A stretch of DNA of 64,000 nt, taken from Buxus sempervirens. Its lineage: Eukaryota; Streptophyta; Magnoliopsida; Buxales; Buxaceae. The stretch is taken from NCBI GenBank assembly GCA_947561395.2, contig OX387183.1:55287915-55351914 (forward strand), in the 5' to 3' direction. How positions within the stretch are numbered: the stretch's first letter is position 1; each line of letters opens with the position of its first letter. The notes under the pieces are model-generated. The model ran no database searches. It saw only the letters and a program-made list of their open reading frames with translations, and was not told where the DNA came from. Both the position numbers and the translations under genes were made by a program. Positions 35,704-47,990 of the stretch are shown piece by piece.

Positions 35704-36185
35704 TAGGGGTGTAAACGTGTTTGATGTGGATTGGATCTGCCACAATCCAAAATTTAATCCGATTAAGTTATAGGATACCTAAATCCGATAAAATATTGGA
35801 CTGATCATTTATAACAATTACCGAATTACGAATTCGAATCCAAATATATTTATGAAATCCATATTCGAATTTGATAATAAATCCAAAATCCGATAAAATT
35901 GATTTACCATAAATCCACTAAACAGTATGTTAATTCTATAAATATTATGCCCCTAAAAAAATCTAATTTAACACATATTGACAACTAGGTAAAAAAAGAT
36001 CTAAAAGGTCTTAAAAATATAAATAATAACAAAACAATTGATCGGATCTTTATCGAATATAGGTGAATCCATATTTGAATCTAAATATAATTGGAATCCA
36101 TTTTTGGATAATTGGATCTCATTGGAGATCCATATTCGAATTACCAGGTTTGATCCAAATTTTTATCCAACCCTAGGCAGCCCTA
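35704..36185. mobile_element. hAT-type MITE with perfect 8-bp target duplication
   Basis: The element begins TAGGGGTG and ends CAGCCCTA. It is flanked on both sides by GTTTTACC (35696-35703 and 36186-36193). The interior is rich in repeated AATCCGATA and TATTCGAATT-like words. There is no transposase. The perfect TSD suggests a fairly recent insertion. Confidence 0.85.
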
Positions 36186-36602
36186 GTTTTACCCATGCTA
36201 AGCATGGCTACTTTTTTTAAAATAATATATTATTAAATAATTTAAAATAACTTTTATTGTTAAATAAATAAAGCAATAATTTATTATTGTTTTATGCCTT
36301 ATCTTGTTCATGTTAAAAGATCATATTTCCTTTATTTTTTTTCATATATCTTCTATTATATTTCTTATTTTAATGAATATATTTTTTAAGCATCATATTA
36401 ACATGTGTTTAGCATGTTTATTAACATATAGTTTTTATGCTTCATAATATATGTTTATCTATTAAACATATTTTTTTTTATGTTTAGTGGAAACATGTTT
36501 TTTTTCTATTAAATATAACTTGTTCCTAAATCTTTATCTTTATTTTGTTGTTTAAATTGATTTCTTGTATATCATTGAGATGTTTTTTTCCTAAATTTTT
36601 TT

Positions 36603-38241
36603 TTGATTGGTAAATAAGATATATTATATATATGTAGATAAAGAGAAGCATGTTTCATAAGTACACAAACCGTGTACCTATGAATCTATGATACATGTTT
36701 AGGATCTAAGAAACATAACAGAGGGGCTGTTTTACATGTTCAGTTACACCCTCTCCCACCCCCCATTCCCCCAACCTTTGATGACCCAAAATACCTCCCA
36801 TATCTACCGCTGTGCTTCACTCCCTAATCTGGAAACAAGTGACAGTGGACCAAATCTTGAATCTGCACCTTATCCATCATGCCATAAGCTGCCAGCCAGT
36901 TATGCATGAGTGAGATAACTTTCCTTTCTTTACCCAAGATATGGAAGCAGGGGCAACATTCCACAACGGATTTCTTCGAGAAGACCCTTTCTTTACACTC
37001 CAAGCTTGTAACACCTTGTCAAAGTTCTTTTGCTGAGCTCACATCTGAGCCCACATTACTCCAAATCTTCCGATAATGCTGTTCCATAGGTTATTATCTT
37101 CCTTGCAATGGATGAGTAGATAGTCCAGGGTTTCCTCGTTCTCCTTGCACATTATACATCTATATGGCATCTGCCACCCCCTATTTTTTAGGTGATTCAC
37201 AATTAGGATCTTGTTCAACCTTGCTGCCCAAATAAAGAAAACCACCTTACTTAGTATATATTTTGCCCATATCAACTTATGCTCCTGAATCTTCAACCCT
37301 ATGGAGTGCAAGCTTGTAACCTCCTTTACCGAAAGGAGGCCTGTTTTACCTTTTGTCCACAATCTGCCGTCCTCCTCCTGAACCGGCTGAATGTTGTACA
37401 CATATTGCAGCAACTCTTCAAACATTTCCACCTCCCAATCCTGCAGATCTTTTCTAAACCTTATGTTCCACACCCTTCCAGCAGTTGTTATCTCCATAAA
37501 TTCATTCACTGCAGCTTCTCTGTCTTTACAAATGGTATATAAGTCATTATACTTGTCCTTCAAAGGCCCGTTACCATACCAATTGTCCTCCCAAAACCGG
37601 ATTCTCCTTCCATTACCCATAATAAATCTGTAGTCTTTCTCTACAGTTAGAGCTGGCAAAAAGCAAACTGACCCGATGGGTCAACCCGATTATAAACGGG
37701 TTGGGTTGACCCGTTTATTAATTGGGTTGGGGGTTTCCCAACCCGCATGTAATTGGGTCAACCCGATTAAAAAAAGTGCCAAAAAAGTGGCATGAACTAG
37801 CCCGATTAACCCCCAACTTGACACAATCCGACCCAATTACCCCACATCCTATTCTAATCATACTTTTTGAAAAAATAAAAAATAAAAAAAATATATATAT
37901 ATAATCGGGTTAGCGGGTTGAACCCATTTATTGGCGGGTTAGGTTCGGTTTGGGGTTTTCCAAACCCGCCATTAATTGGGTCAACACGAACCCAACCCGA
38001 TTATGACCCGACCCAACCCGACTCGTTGCCAGCTCTATCTACAGTGTCAAGAACTTTTGCAATTGGTTTTCATAAGCTCACCCCAAATGAGGCTTTTGAT
38101 TGGCGCGGGAACCACCCACCAAACAATGAGCCTTACTTTTGATGAATGACCTTTCTCCATAGGCTATCAGTCTCATTTCCAAACCTCCAAATCCACTTTT
38201 GAAACAAAGCATTATTAAAGACGTTAGAGGTCTCAATCCAC
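36603..38241 (-). mobile_element. 5'-truncated L1 LINE with target duplication, host of a nested hAT MITE
   Basis: TTTTCCTAAATTTTTTT occurs at both ends (about 36586-36602 and 38242-38258). The minus strand carries the ORF2 C-terminus. F-N-N-A-L-F-Q-K-W-I-W-R-F-G is read at about 38215-38170, then the frame 37659-37039 with G-N-G-R-R-I-R-F-W-E-D-N-W and the zinc-finger-like C-I-M-C-K-E-N-E-E-T-L-D-Y-L-L-I-H-C. The 3' end is TTACCAATC plus an A tract. The hAT MITE at 37648-38037 splits it. No RT catalytic domain is retained. Confidence 0.85.
37648..38037. mobile_element. hAT MITE nested in the L1 element
   Basis: The 12-bp TIR TAGAGCTGGCAA is perfect at both ends, and the 8-bp TSD TCTACAGT is perfect (37640-37647 and 38038-38045). 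Removing the element restores the L1 reading frame around V-E-K-D-Y-R-F. The interior is made of direct and inverted CCCAACCCG/CGGGTTGGG words. Confidence 0.93.
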
Positions 38242-40270
38242 TTTTCCTAAATTTTTTTAATTTAATAACATTTTCTTATTCCTATATCTTTGTGTTTACA
38301 CCCGCTATAGACTAGCAAATGAAAGAAAGCCATGTGACACCTACATGGTCTAACCTCACCAGGGAAGCCACGTCAATGTCTACATGGGTCAGATACTGTG
38401 AGACATGGGAAAAAATCACCCGAAGATGATCATCCCTCCGTCAACACACGGGCTCAACGCAAAATTCGGAGAGTCGCCACCATTCAGAATTTTGGGGTGT
38501 GAATGGACACCAAAAGATTAAAGATAAGCAAAAAGGGTTAAAAATCAAATTCTAGGGTAAAAATAACCCTATTTGAAAATCAAATCCAGAGATGGGTAAG
38601 GGGATTAGATTATGAACGGGGGAAAGTGTTAGGCACCCCCATTCACCCACACAAGGTGGTTGCCAAGTGTTATTCATGCTAAAAGAAAATAGAAAGCTTG
38701 CTAAAAATCATGAAAACCTTGAAAAAGGACAAATATATGATATCTTCACATGAAAATCCAAATGAATTCCACATCTTCTTTTATGTTAATATCACTTCTG
38801 GAATATCATAAAAAGATGGAAATCACAGCCAAAGTTGCACAAAACCAAGTTGAGGCAAATCCAGGAAATTTGGTAAAAAGTAAGGCCATTTCTCTTGAAA
38901 TTAATCAAATCCAATTTTAAATTAAATTAAACCAAATCCATTTGAAAGATTAGGGTAAACAATAATCTCATGCAAAATTTCAATTAATTCCGGTTGAAAT
39001 CCTAAGAGTTATGGCTCTTTTAAAGTTGCTGCCGGAGAAAATCAAAAGTGGCAAGTAGGGAACTTTGGAAAATCACCTAGAAAAATCTACTGCATAGAAA
39101 TCCATGAAATTTGGTGTCAATGAAGTCTGTATGGCCATCTTTCAAAAGAAACTAGCCTCATACAAAAACTCATTCGGATGTGCCTTGGGTGACTTCCCGA
39201 ACAGGCCTCGAGGATCACAGATTGACCCAGAAAAGTGCTGTTGAGCAGTTCTGAGTAAATCTGCTCTCCACGACACAATTTAAATCAAAAAATTATGAAA
39301 TCAATTGGATTTAAAAATAGACTCATACAGGAGTGCCCAGAAACAAAAATCACTCGAATCGGACTTAAAACGAACACATGGCGCTCCGTCGAAGTGACAA
39401 GTTCTGTATTTGAACCTGAACTGTCCAATCAACTTCGACAGAGAGGTGTCAAAAATCCGCTTGATAGAAATTAATGAAATTTGGTGGACATAAACTAGAC
39501 AGCCTCACCTTTCCCATGGTTCTGGAATCACTCCAAAATTCATCCGGACAATGAAGTTATGAGTGTCCGAAGTCGGGGTACAGTTGCTGTCAAGTTAAGC
39601 CCTTTTTGGAGAAAAACAATGCAAAAAATGTGACAAAGTGTGTACAATTCGTGCAAGATGAACACAAAACCTTTAAAAATCATCCAAAGACATTCCAGAA
39701 TTGATTAAGGCCATTTATTTGAGATTTATCACAATGAATGTAATAAATCCCCAAATGTGAGCCTATCCCGCCAAAATAGTGATATGTATGTGCAAGTGTG
39801 AAAAACCATACAAGATCAATAGCATCAAAATAAGGTTCTAAAACAGCCTAGGGTTCCGTTCCATTATCGTTTCCCTTTGTTCTCTCTCCCCGTTAAGCAC
39901 GGTTCTTCAAGATAATCAATGGTACTTTGAATATGAAACGGTTTACAATCAATCAAAAGGCTTATGCAAGTTAGGGTTCTAGTACTAGGGTCAATCCCCA
40001 GTCTCGTTTCTCCTAGATCCCGCCTCCACGTTTTACGGCTAAGGGGAGTCTCGAGATACTTTGAGCCGGGGAAGGATTTTCACATACAAAGAAGGCTTTA
40101 TTCTACAGAAAGGTAGAAGAAGAGATCTAAATCTAGGAATGTAAATACAAAAAAATAAAGGAGGGTTGAGGCTTACCTGGGGTTCTGGAAGCAATCCGGC
40201 AGCGGTTCCCTTCTTCACTCGGAGCTCTTGGATCTCCAACTTCTTGGCCATTTGCTTGAGGAGGAGCCTC

Positions 40271-40280
40271 CTATTTATAG
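40271..40280 (-). promoter_or_regulatory. LTR TATA box
   Basis: On the minus strand this is CTATAAATAG, about 400 bp inside the LTR. Transcription would be expected to start roughly 30 bp further on, near 40240-40250. Confidence 0.6.
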
Positions 40281-40433
40281 GCAAAGGCAAGGTTGTTAGT
40301 AGACACAACTTAATGTCTAGAACCCACCAACCTTAACCCTAAGGCTGTTTCCGAGATTTCCCCTCATTTAATGAGGGATATGATGGTAAAAAGTGATTTC
40401 TCTCGGAAAACCCTAATTTTTGAGCAAAACTAA

Positions 40434-40577
40434 TGTATCCGGCATATCAGGCCGGATACACTAGGGCCTTAAGGTATCCGGTATATAATACCGGATACAT
40501 TAAAGCTTTCTTGTATCCGGTATGTTCCACCGGATACAAAGAGGAGTACTTGTATCCGGCCTGAGTTGCTGGATACA
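40434..40577. repeat. Four regularly spaced palindromes (GTATCCGG...CCGGATAC)
   Basis: Palindromes begin near 40434, 40473, 40511 and 40550, a spacing of 38-39 bp. Each has arms TGTATCCGG/CCGGATACA around a 7-9 base centre, while the centres and linkers differ. The last right arm has one change (CTGGATACA). The array lies 150-300 bp upstream of the LTR TATA box, in the U3 enhancer position. Confidence 0.88.
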
Positions 40578-40683
40578 GGTAAAAACTTATTTTCTTCAAT
40601 TTTTGTGCTGGCTTTCAAGGAGATAATGATTTTTGATGATTATTGATCATTTTGACAGTGTAATTTGGGGTGTCTACAGATAC

Positions 40684-41740
40684 ACGACCGAAGCCATGTA
40701 AGCATTTATAACGAGAAAACTCTTCTCTTACATTTAAGGGATGACGTCACCGTAAATACAAGATTGACCACCAAGACCATGTGGATAGGCAACAATGGAT
40801 GAGCAAGTTATTTGTTAAAGATCGTGGCAAAACGCTATCTCACATGGACGGGAGGAAACAGATTGATAACTATCAGAACAGTTATAGAGTTCGTGCAAAC
40901 ATGGGTCGGTAGCAACCGTCAGAATTTGGCTATAAAAGGCACAATCTCGAAAAGCTCAAGGACGACCTCCATTCAACCGCAACCGGTTATTATGATTATA
41001 ACTTGATCATTCGTGATCTCTATCCAGTCTCCTACACTCAAACTGTAGCAAGAAAGGATAATTTAGAACTCCTCTCACTACTTCCTGTCGCAGTGACACT
41101 CCAGGCTACTATTTACTCCGATTGAACTAAAGACCTTGCCTTCGGCAAGGAGGTAGCGGCTGCCCCTGACTCCTAGTCTTGTACTCCGAATACGGCTTCA
41201 AGGTTACGAGCAACCGGTCCTGAAACCATCTTTGGTCAAGCTAGGTGATTATCGGAACATTGGCTAAATAGTATTCCTGGGTGAACCCCCCGAATTAACT
41301 CTATTAGCAGACACCCCCCAATTCCTTTCCTTATACTCCGATTACGGCTATAAGGTCAAGAAAGGCCGGTACTGTCAACCCAGTTGATTTTCTTTTGTTT
41401 TATTTCCTTTAGAGTTATTTGAGAATTTGTTGTAATCAATGGTTGCATTTCAGGCAACCGATATTTGAATAAAGTACTTTCTTATTGTCTACTGCCGCTT
41501 TCAAACACGACTAAGATCCTAAACGAAGACCGAACCCCTTGTCTTCATTCTCTCATCTGACCAGTTTTATTACAAGTGACTTGCAGTATGGCTAGACCGA
41601 CATCAGTTTAGATCCGGAACAAGTGCCTGGGATCAGGATCAAATCCGAATCATTGTATCAAAATATATTAGCACACCCGCACAAAGACACATCATCCCTA
41701 CAACCACATGTCGAGCCCGGACCAATTTGGGACCAACACT
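40684..41740 (+). promoter_or_regulatory. Retroelement or endogenous pararetrovirus-like regulatory remnant (non-coding)
   Basis: A CRE-like GATGACGTCACC (about 40740), a TATA box in GGCTATAAAAGGCAC (about 40930) and AATAAAG at about 41470 are followed near 41630 by TGGGATCAGGATC, a diverged version of the initiator-tRNA primer-binding motif. Repeats TACTCCGAATACGGCT and TACTCCGATTACGGCT and the stem CCTTGCC-TTC-GGCAAGG lie between them. This layout fits an LTR or the intergenic leader of an integrated caulimovirid. No viral protein was found. The solo LTR interrupts its left side, so it is older. Confidence 0.35.
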
Positions 41741-43022
41741 TTATCTTTTAAAAACCATGTTTCTTATTATATAATAGATTTAATAAGGCTTTTAACTCCT
41801 AGAGAAGTTGTGTGGAAGAAAAATAAAATAACATTTGAGCTTTTGCTTTAACATAATAATATAACAGTTTGATTTCAAGTAAGATAAGATAGCAAAATTA
41901 GAAGGCCAGAAAAGAGAGAGTGATATTTTCAGGCTTCTGTATATATTAGATATGTTAGATTACATCCACGACCCCAAGAAAAGGTATGTATATCCATAAA
42001 AGTAGCACTCCACATTATGAATTAGAGCCAAACCGGTATCTTAACTGTGACCGACGGCAAGTCGGCAACACGTCTAGATTTAAGGACAATTAAAGTTTGG
42101 GACAGACCCAGCTGCTAACAACAGGATTCCGGTACACTACCAAAAAAGCAGGATTTCGGTACATTCGATATCTGCCTGTTTGCTGCGAAAAATCAAGTTC
42201 TACTCACCTGGGGATTTTCACAGTTAATTCCAGTTATCTCTAGTTGATGCCATTAGAATCTCAACAGCTCTCGCACCCAGTCGATCAGACTCCTATCTTT
42301 AAGTTCTGTTAGTAGTGAGATGGACAATATTAAGACAAGCTGCTACTACATTCAACAAAGTATCAGTTCAGGTATTTCACAAGGGGGAAAGGAAGAGGTT
42401 GATTATGGATCGCCTTCTAAAGGATGGCAGAAACCAGGTTTCTGAATAAGCAAACCAAGCGTACAGAACCCATGACTGCTGGAGAGGCAGCAGTGGTGGT
42501 TTCAAATAAAGACAAGCGGGCTGTGGTGCGTTATTAGAAAATAGATAGAGACGTGCTTTGAACGATCTAAGAACAGATCTGTTTTTAGGTTGATGAAGAA
42601 AGATAACATAACAGTTGAATAGGAACAAGAGTACCAATGGAAGGAAGCAGGTGAAGGAAATGCTGCGTGGAGTCAAGTATAGTTTTCTGTAGAAAAAGAA
42701 CTGGATCAGGAACAACAAAAAAAAGCCATCAAACGATAAGATTAACCAATAACAGTGATTTCAAAATCATAGGCTCAAAGAAGTCTAAGAATAGTTACAT
42801 GATATATTCATATACTGGAAGGACCATGTTCAAGGTAAAGATACCATAATTAGGAAATAAATCATCACAATACAGAAGAATCCCATATCCGGAGAAATCA
42901 CAAACTGATTGACAAAGACCAATGTATGGTCCTACTCGCTACAGAAGAGTTCACAGTAGGTATACCACGGGATATTAACATTTCATGTAGATATGATAAA
43001 TATCAAATGATGCAGGATAGCG
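41741..43022. other. Intergenic and 3' UTR of the PLAC8 gene
   Basis: The right part is probably 3' UTR of the leftward PLAC8 gene. No other gene was recognised. Confidence 0.4.
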
Positions 43023-46000
43023 TTAAGCACCTCCGTGGCTCATTGTCTGTTCTGCAGGAGGGATCATAACCAAGACTGGTCGACAGAATGCAGGGTGAGG
43101 AAGTCTGCGACGAAGCTCACGCCCTTCCTGGCAGAGGGAACAGGTGTGGCAGAAGAAGTGTGTTGCAAAGTCACATGCTGTCTCGCACTGTTCACGTTGC
43201 TCTTCATCCCCTATGAGGCTACTACAGCACCCACAAGATCTAGAAAGGGCCTCACAGCTCCCCTGTTTAAATTAAGAAAATAGAGGTTCAGAAAGCTGTT
43301 TAAACAGCTCCCCTGTTTAAATAAACAAAACACTTCGAAGTCTTATCATGCACGCATTAGAAGACCACCTCCAATTCCCCTAATATTTTATTTCAACATT
43401 TTTTTATTTGGAAAGTTAAAGTTCAGGCAGCAAGACTTCCTACAGGCGTCACCACGCATAAAAAACTCAACGTGAATTCCATGAAAAAATGAGATGGAAG
43501 TAAAATGACTCAATTGCATTTTTATTTCAACTTTGCTTCACAAGAATTATTCACCGCATCCAAGTATACACAAAAACAAAATAAAAGATATTTTCAACAA
43601 GAAAAGTAGATAAACATAGATCACAAGAAACAAAATGAACAGAAGTTTGTCTTTAAAAAAAAAGGATAATTATAGTCCAATTTTTACATAGAACCAATAG
43701 ACAGACCAATGGTAAAAATGGATTGGATGTCATTATCTTAGATTTTTTTGTGAATGATAGATTGAGTTAGTCATGATTTCCCTCTGTTCATTTTACATAA
43801 AGAATTACTGGCCAAAAGCACCAAGGTGCTTTGAATTAATTTGTCTATGCATAATTATTTTGTACAAGTAAATTAATTTTGTCTTGAACATTACCATTAT
43901 AAAATCCTAGAACAAGTTTTCACAAACATTCTGCGGTCTTCTCCCTAATCCTTGAAAATCTTTTCAACACCAAGAAAGCAGAAAATGATTTCTCAGTCAG
44001 CTTTCGCTCATTGAAAAAATGACTTAGAAAGAAGTATGAAGAGACTGGGGACAAGGAAAATCTGGCTTTGATAATGATACTCAAGTAAGTGCCTTAGAAA
44101 ACAGCATGGAAAGATATTTTTCAATTCAAAATGGAGGCATGCAGGATCCATTTATCAAATATCATTATTAACACATTTTTCTTGGTAGAAATGAATATAG
44201 AAGCTAGCATTGTTGCTGCCTCTTAACTTTCCATGTTTGTTGGGACATAAAACCATTTCATTCTTATATCTTGCCAGCCTTTATACCAAGAAATTAATGT
44301 TTTTCACTTACTGGTTGCGGAATTGTTAGTTTTACAAAAATGAACCTTTTGAATGTGCTCATCAATAACCAAATTCTTGATCCTTCACCTACCCTCAACG
44401 AACCTGATATAGAAGCATTCTTTGTTGATTGATTCTTTACCAGAAAAAGAATAATAAAAATGCCCTATCTGCCAATGAAAAATGCCCTATAAGTAGCTTC
44501 TAAGCCTCTTAATAACTTCCTCTGGGTTACTCCGAGACAAAAGGAGCCATATAAGTAAGACGATGATGATGATGATGTGTGTGTGTACAAGGAGAACTGC
44601 AGTCCATGTGTGTGTTTGTACAAGGAAATACTGAAGGAAGTCATATGAACTATCTCATATAGAAAATAAACAATGATAAACATCATATAATCAATTGAAA
44701 TCTGAAAGATGATTCATCAGACTAAGTCATAAATCAGTACAAAAGGACATTGGACAGACATATCTGAACTGATCATATAAATTTCAAGAGTAGGAAAAGT
44801 TTTACAGTGGCAATTGCACATAAATAGATGGCTCAATAGGTATAATAGGCATATAGTACACCAGATGATAAAGATAGGATTCTAGATAGCCCATTTAAGT
44901 AGGGATTTAGAAATCAGCTGGTACCAAGTGTACCTTGGTACCAAGTTGTACTGGCTGGTACACTCGGTACCGGCTGCAACCAGTCCTAGGCCACCAGTAC
45001 TGAATATTTTATTAGAATCACCGTGGCTTTACTAACTTTATATGCTTAGAGATGTTGTTCTCAAAACCACAAGAAGCAGTGAGATCTCCTGAGCAAGTGA
45101 CGAAATTCCAATGGGCCAAATGAAACCTGATTTCTGGTTTCAGGAATCTGAAACCTGATTTCTGGTTTCAGGAATCTGAAACCTGATTTCTGTTTCAGAA
45201 ATCTAAAACCAAAGTTTTGGCCCCCAGACACAAGGAAAGGTTTGTAGTCCTTTTCACTTACATATCTCTAGTTCAAGTGGATATATAAGATATAGCAAAC
45301 AATCTGAAATCTAATGAAAAACTGAATCAATATTACATAAATGTCAAACTCATTTTTAGATTTAGGAACGTAATAATCCCAATAATTAAATGGGGGGCTC
45401 TAGAAAGGAGCTTCTTCCTTCCTTTCTGGTTTTGTTCTCTTCTAGCAGTACATAGTTTGTGTGATCCTACTGAAATGCCCCTTTTCTATGAGTATATTGC
45501 TTTTATTACCAATCCAAAAAAATATATATATAGTCCCAATAATAAAATAAAGGTAAAACTATCAACGCAGAGTTATATCCCTCATAGCTCCCTGATTTCC
45601 TTTTCCTTCTTCCACAATTCAGATTTCACAATTCTAATAGTCTCCTAGGAAAGAAAATATAAAACCATTATCATCATAAAATAATTCCAATTTGCTAAGC
45701 AACAATGGATCAGATGACAGGAGAAAAAACTAAATTAAGAACCACTTTTGAGGTCATTACTCAATAATAAATAAACCTAAGCATATTGATGATATTAGGA
45801 AGTATTATGAATTTAAGAGTTGTAGGATTTTAAACAGCTTAAAAGAAGAAGATAATGGCAATAACAAGAAGTTCAAAATCCATGAAAAATCACAACAAAA
45901 AATAAAAGAAAATGCTAACTTGCCTCCAGATTAAATTGCCTGCGTATTGCTGTGCGGCTAGGATATGAAAACCATGGAGCCATGAAATTTGAACCAAAAA

Positions 46001-47918
46001 GGTAACTCCCAAGCACGTACAGACCACTGTAAGATAGGCAGTGGTTTGTGAAAGCCCCTGGACCAGATCCCAACCTCTCAACATTACTGCCATATAGAAC
46101 ACAGGGGGCAAAACTTCCCAGAAGACCTAGTCAGAGATTATCACTGTGTCAGCACATCAACAGCAAAAATCATACGTTAAACGGAACATAAAAAGAAAAG
46201 TAAATAAACATTTTGTAACTGATGTCTACACATTCATAAAAAAATGTAAATTATTTAGAGTCTAATATAAGCTACAGAGACATATTAAGCATTCAAGTCA
46301 AGTGCGATGTCACATACTCACATTTTGAGGGGCCTTATAACAGTGTCATCATGTGGAACACATGGATAAGTCTTTCCCAACCTATACTAACTGGAAATGA
46401 TCGACTGAACTAAAACATGACTTCTGTTGTCCAACCATACTAGCAAAACCATGTCATGCTTATTGGGTTTTTGTTGTCATTTATCAAGCTATTTCACCGT
46501 TTGTCAAAACCTGGTCTATTATCCATAATGTACCACCACTCTTGGTCCAGTAATTCACAAACAGCCATAACATTCTTGCACGAAAGTATCAAATTTATAC
46601 TAACATACAGCACAACTCCAGCTACCAACCCAAGACACCAAGGCCACCACTACAGCAACAGAACTAGGGAATGCATAGTCCTTCACCTTGCCCCTCACAA
46701 ATCACAATAGGTGCACTTGATCAACCTGCATAGAGATGGCCTATTCTCTATCTATATCTACCAAACATTCATAATCAAATACTGCATAGCATTAAACCTT
46801 GTGACTATGGTGAGATAATATATGCACATGTTCTTGTTACATGTTATCTCTAGGAATTAAAAATTGAATATGTAAGTTCATGCAACAAAGGAGGGTTAAA
46901 CACCAAATCCCTGACCTCAAAGCAGGTAAGCTTTTTGGCCCCAACCTATAGTGACACACAACTCTGCTTGTATACTCCTTTAAAATGTTCTATAGAGGTG
47001 TCACGAAATTATTATTAATTTTCTATTAGGCAGTAAATCTTTGAAACCTTCCAAGTCCAAGACTATGACCAAGCCCTTCAAGCACAAGACCACTCACCTT
47101 GTACATTGAATGACTACATCATATTTATAAAATTAAGGATTGGATCAGGGACTATTTCAAGCCAATTTTCCCAATCTATGGCTAATTCCAAACCAAAAAT
47201 ATTAAAGAGATATCACAGACAATCATTAAGTTACTGTATGTATATTATTAACATTAAAATATAAAAAATCATTAGAAATAATGCAATGTTGCATTGTGTT
47301 GCAGTAAGTCATAAAACAACAACTAAACGAAGACCTGAGCAACAAGAGTACGCTATTTTTATAACGTTTGTTTATCCACCCAGCACTTGTAGCAAATAAT
47401 ATCCCAATTTGGATCTTGTTCTTCTTCTAATCATCACCTATCTGTGGCACAGTATCTTCTTAACGTAAAACAAATGACGATTGCACTCTCGTCGACTGCC
47501 AATACTTAACAACCAAATTAAAACACCAATCCTAGTTTTTTCTCTTTCCTGCACAACATCATTAAAATAGATCGCTAGATCCGATCCGAATCCATTACGA
47601 AAATAGATCAAATAGAAACCAAAAAGTAAATAAAATTCAAGACTTATTTAACCCGTAAAACTTACAGACTTCAAGATCGCTGCTGCAGAACTCATCGTTC
47701 CGGCCAAGGCAAGCAAAAAGACTAGAATTCCACCGAGAACGAGCCACCGGTTCACCGATGACGCTTCCGTGCCCTAAGGATACCCCATCGGCCGTCCATC
47801 CGCCGCCTTCTCCGCAGCTTAATGCAGGCGGTGTTTCGCGGTGCTTGGCGTTCACATCTCCCTCGCGTTGATTGGTGATCAGAGGGCTCGATTCTTCTGG
47901 ATTCCCCATGTTCCCCAT
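43023..47918 (-). CDS. PLAC8-domain cysteine-rich membrane protein
   Basis: Three exons join in phase: 47918-47666, 46126-45924 and 43262-43023 (TAA), giving 231 aa. The N-terminal 60 residues are polar and low-complexity. Residues about 60-84 hold WNSSLFACLGRNDEFCSSD. The PLAC8 core starts with FAPCVLYGSNVERLG, followed by a hydrophobic stretch (LYVLGSYLFGSNFMAPWF) and the cysteine-rich block CGCCSSLIG...C-E-T-A-C-D-F-A-T-H-F-F-C-H, then CSLCQEGRELRRRLPHP. PLAC8/cell-number-regulator relatives sit in the plasma membrane and affect organ size or metal transport; which role applies here is not known. The first intron is GT-AG. The second uses a GC donor (GAG|GCAAGT) with an AG acceptor, required to keep the motif FNLE-GSCEAL. 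A nearby second ATG three codons downstream is an alternative start. Confidence 0.93.
45122..45205. repeat. Three tandem 28-bp units, each an internal palindrome
   Basis: The unit GAAACCTGATTTCTGGTTTC plus AGGAATCT is repeated at 45122, 45150 and 45178, the last slightly diverged. GAAACC and GGTTTC are complementary within each unit. It lies in the GC-AG intron. Confidence 0.88.
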
Positions 47919-47990
47919 GAAAGCAAGAACCACGATGACGAAGGGGAAGAAACCTTAAACACTGCTGGAAATCACGCAAATGGAAGGAAA

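Larger units (their letters stand above)
38397..40678 (-). mobile_element. Solo LTR of a Gypsy (Tat/Ogre-like) retrotransposon
   Basis: The element is 2282 bp and is bounded by GATAC on both sides (38392-38396 and 40679-40683). Its minus-strand ends are TGTAGACACC...TGTCTCACA. No internal gag-pol remains, which points to LTR-LTR recombination. The words GGTGGCGACTC and GGGTGCCTAACACTTTCC, read on the minus strand, are typical of Tat-lineage LTRs. A TATA box (CTATAAATAG at 40280-40271) and an upstream palindrome array fix the transcription direction as leftward. The lineage call is from memory of LTR motifs. Confidence 0.85.

Noticed and set aside
40039-40308. 89-codon minus-strand frame in the LTR
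   Set aside because: It lies across the TATA box and transcript start region of the solo LTR; no known protein.
44920-45010. Cluster of GGTACC/GGTACAC words
   Set aside because: Possibly part of a MITE related to the insert near 57.8 kb, but no bounded ends or target duplication were found.
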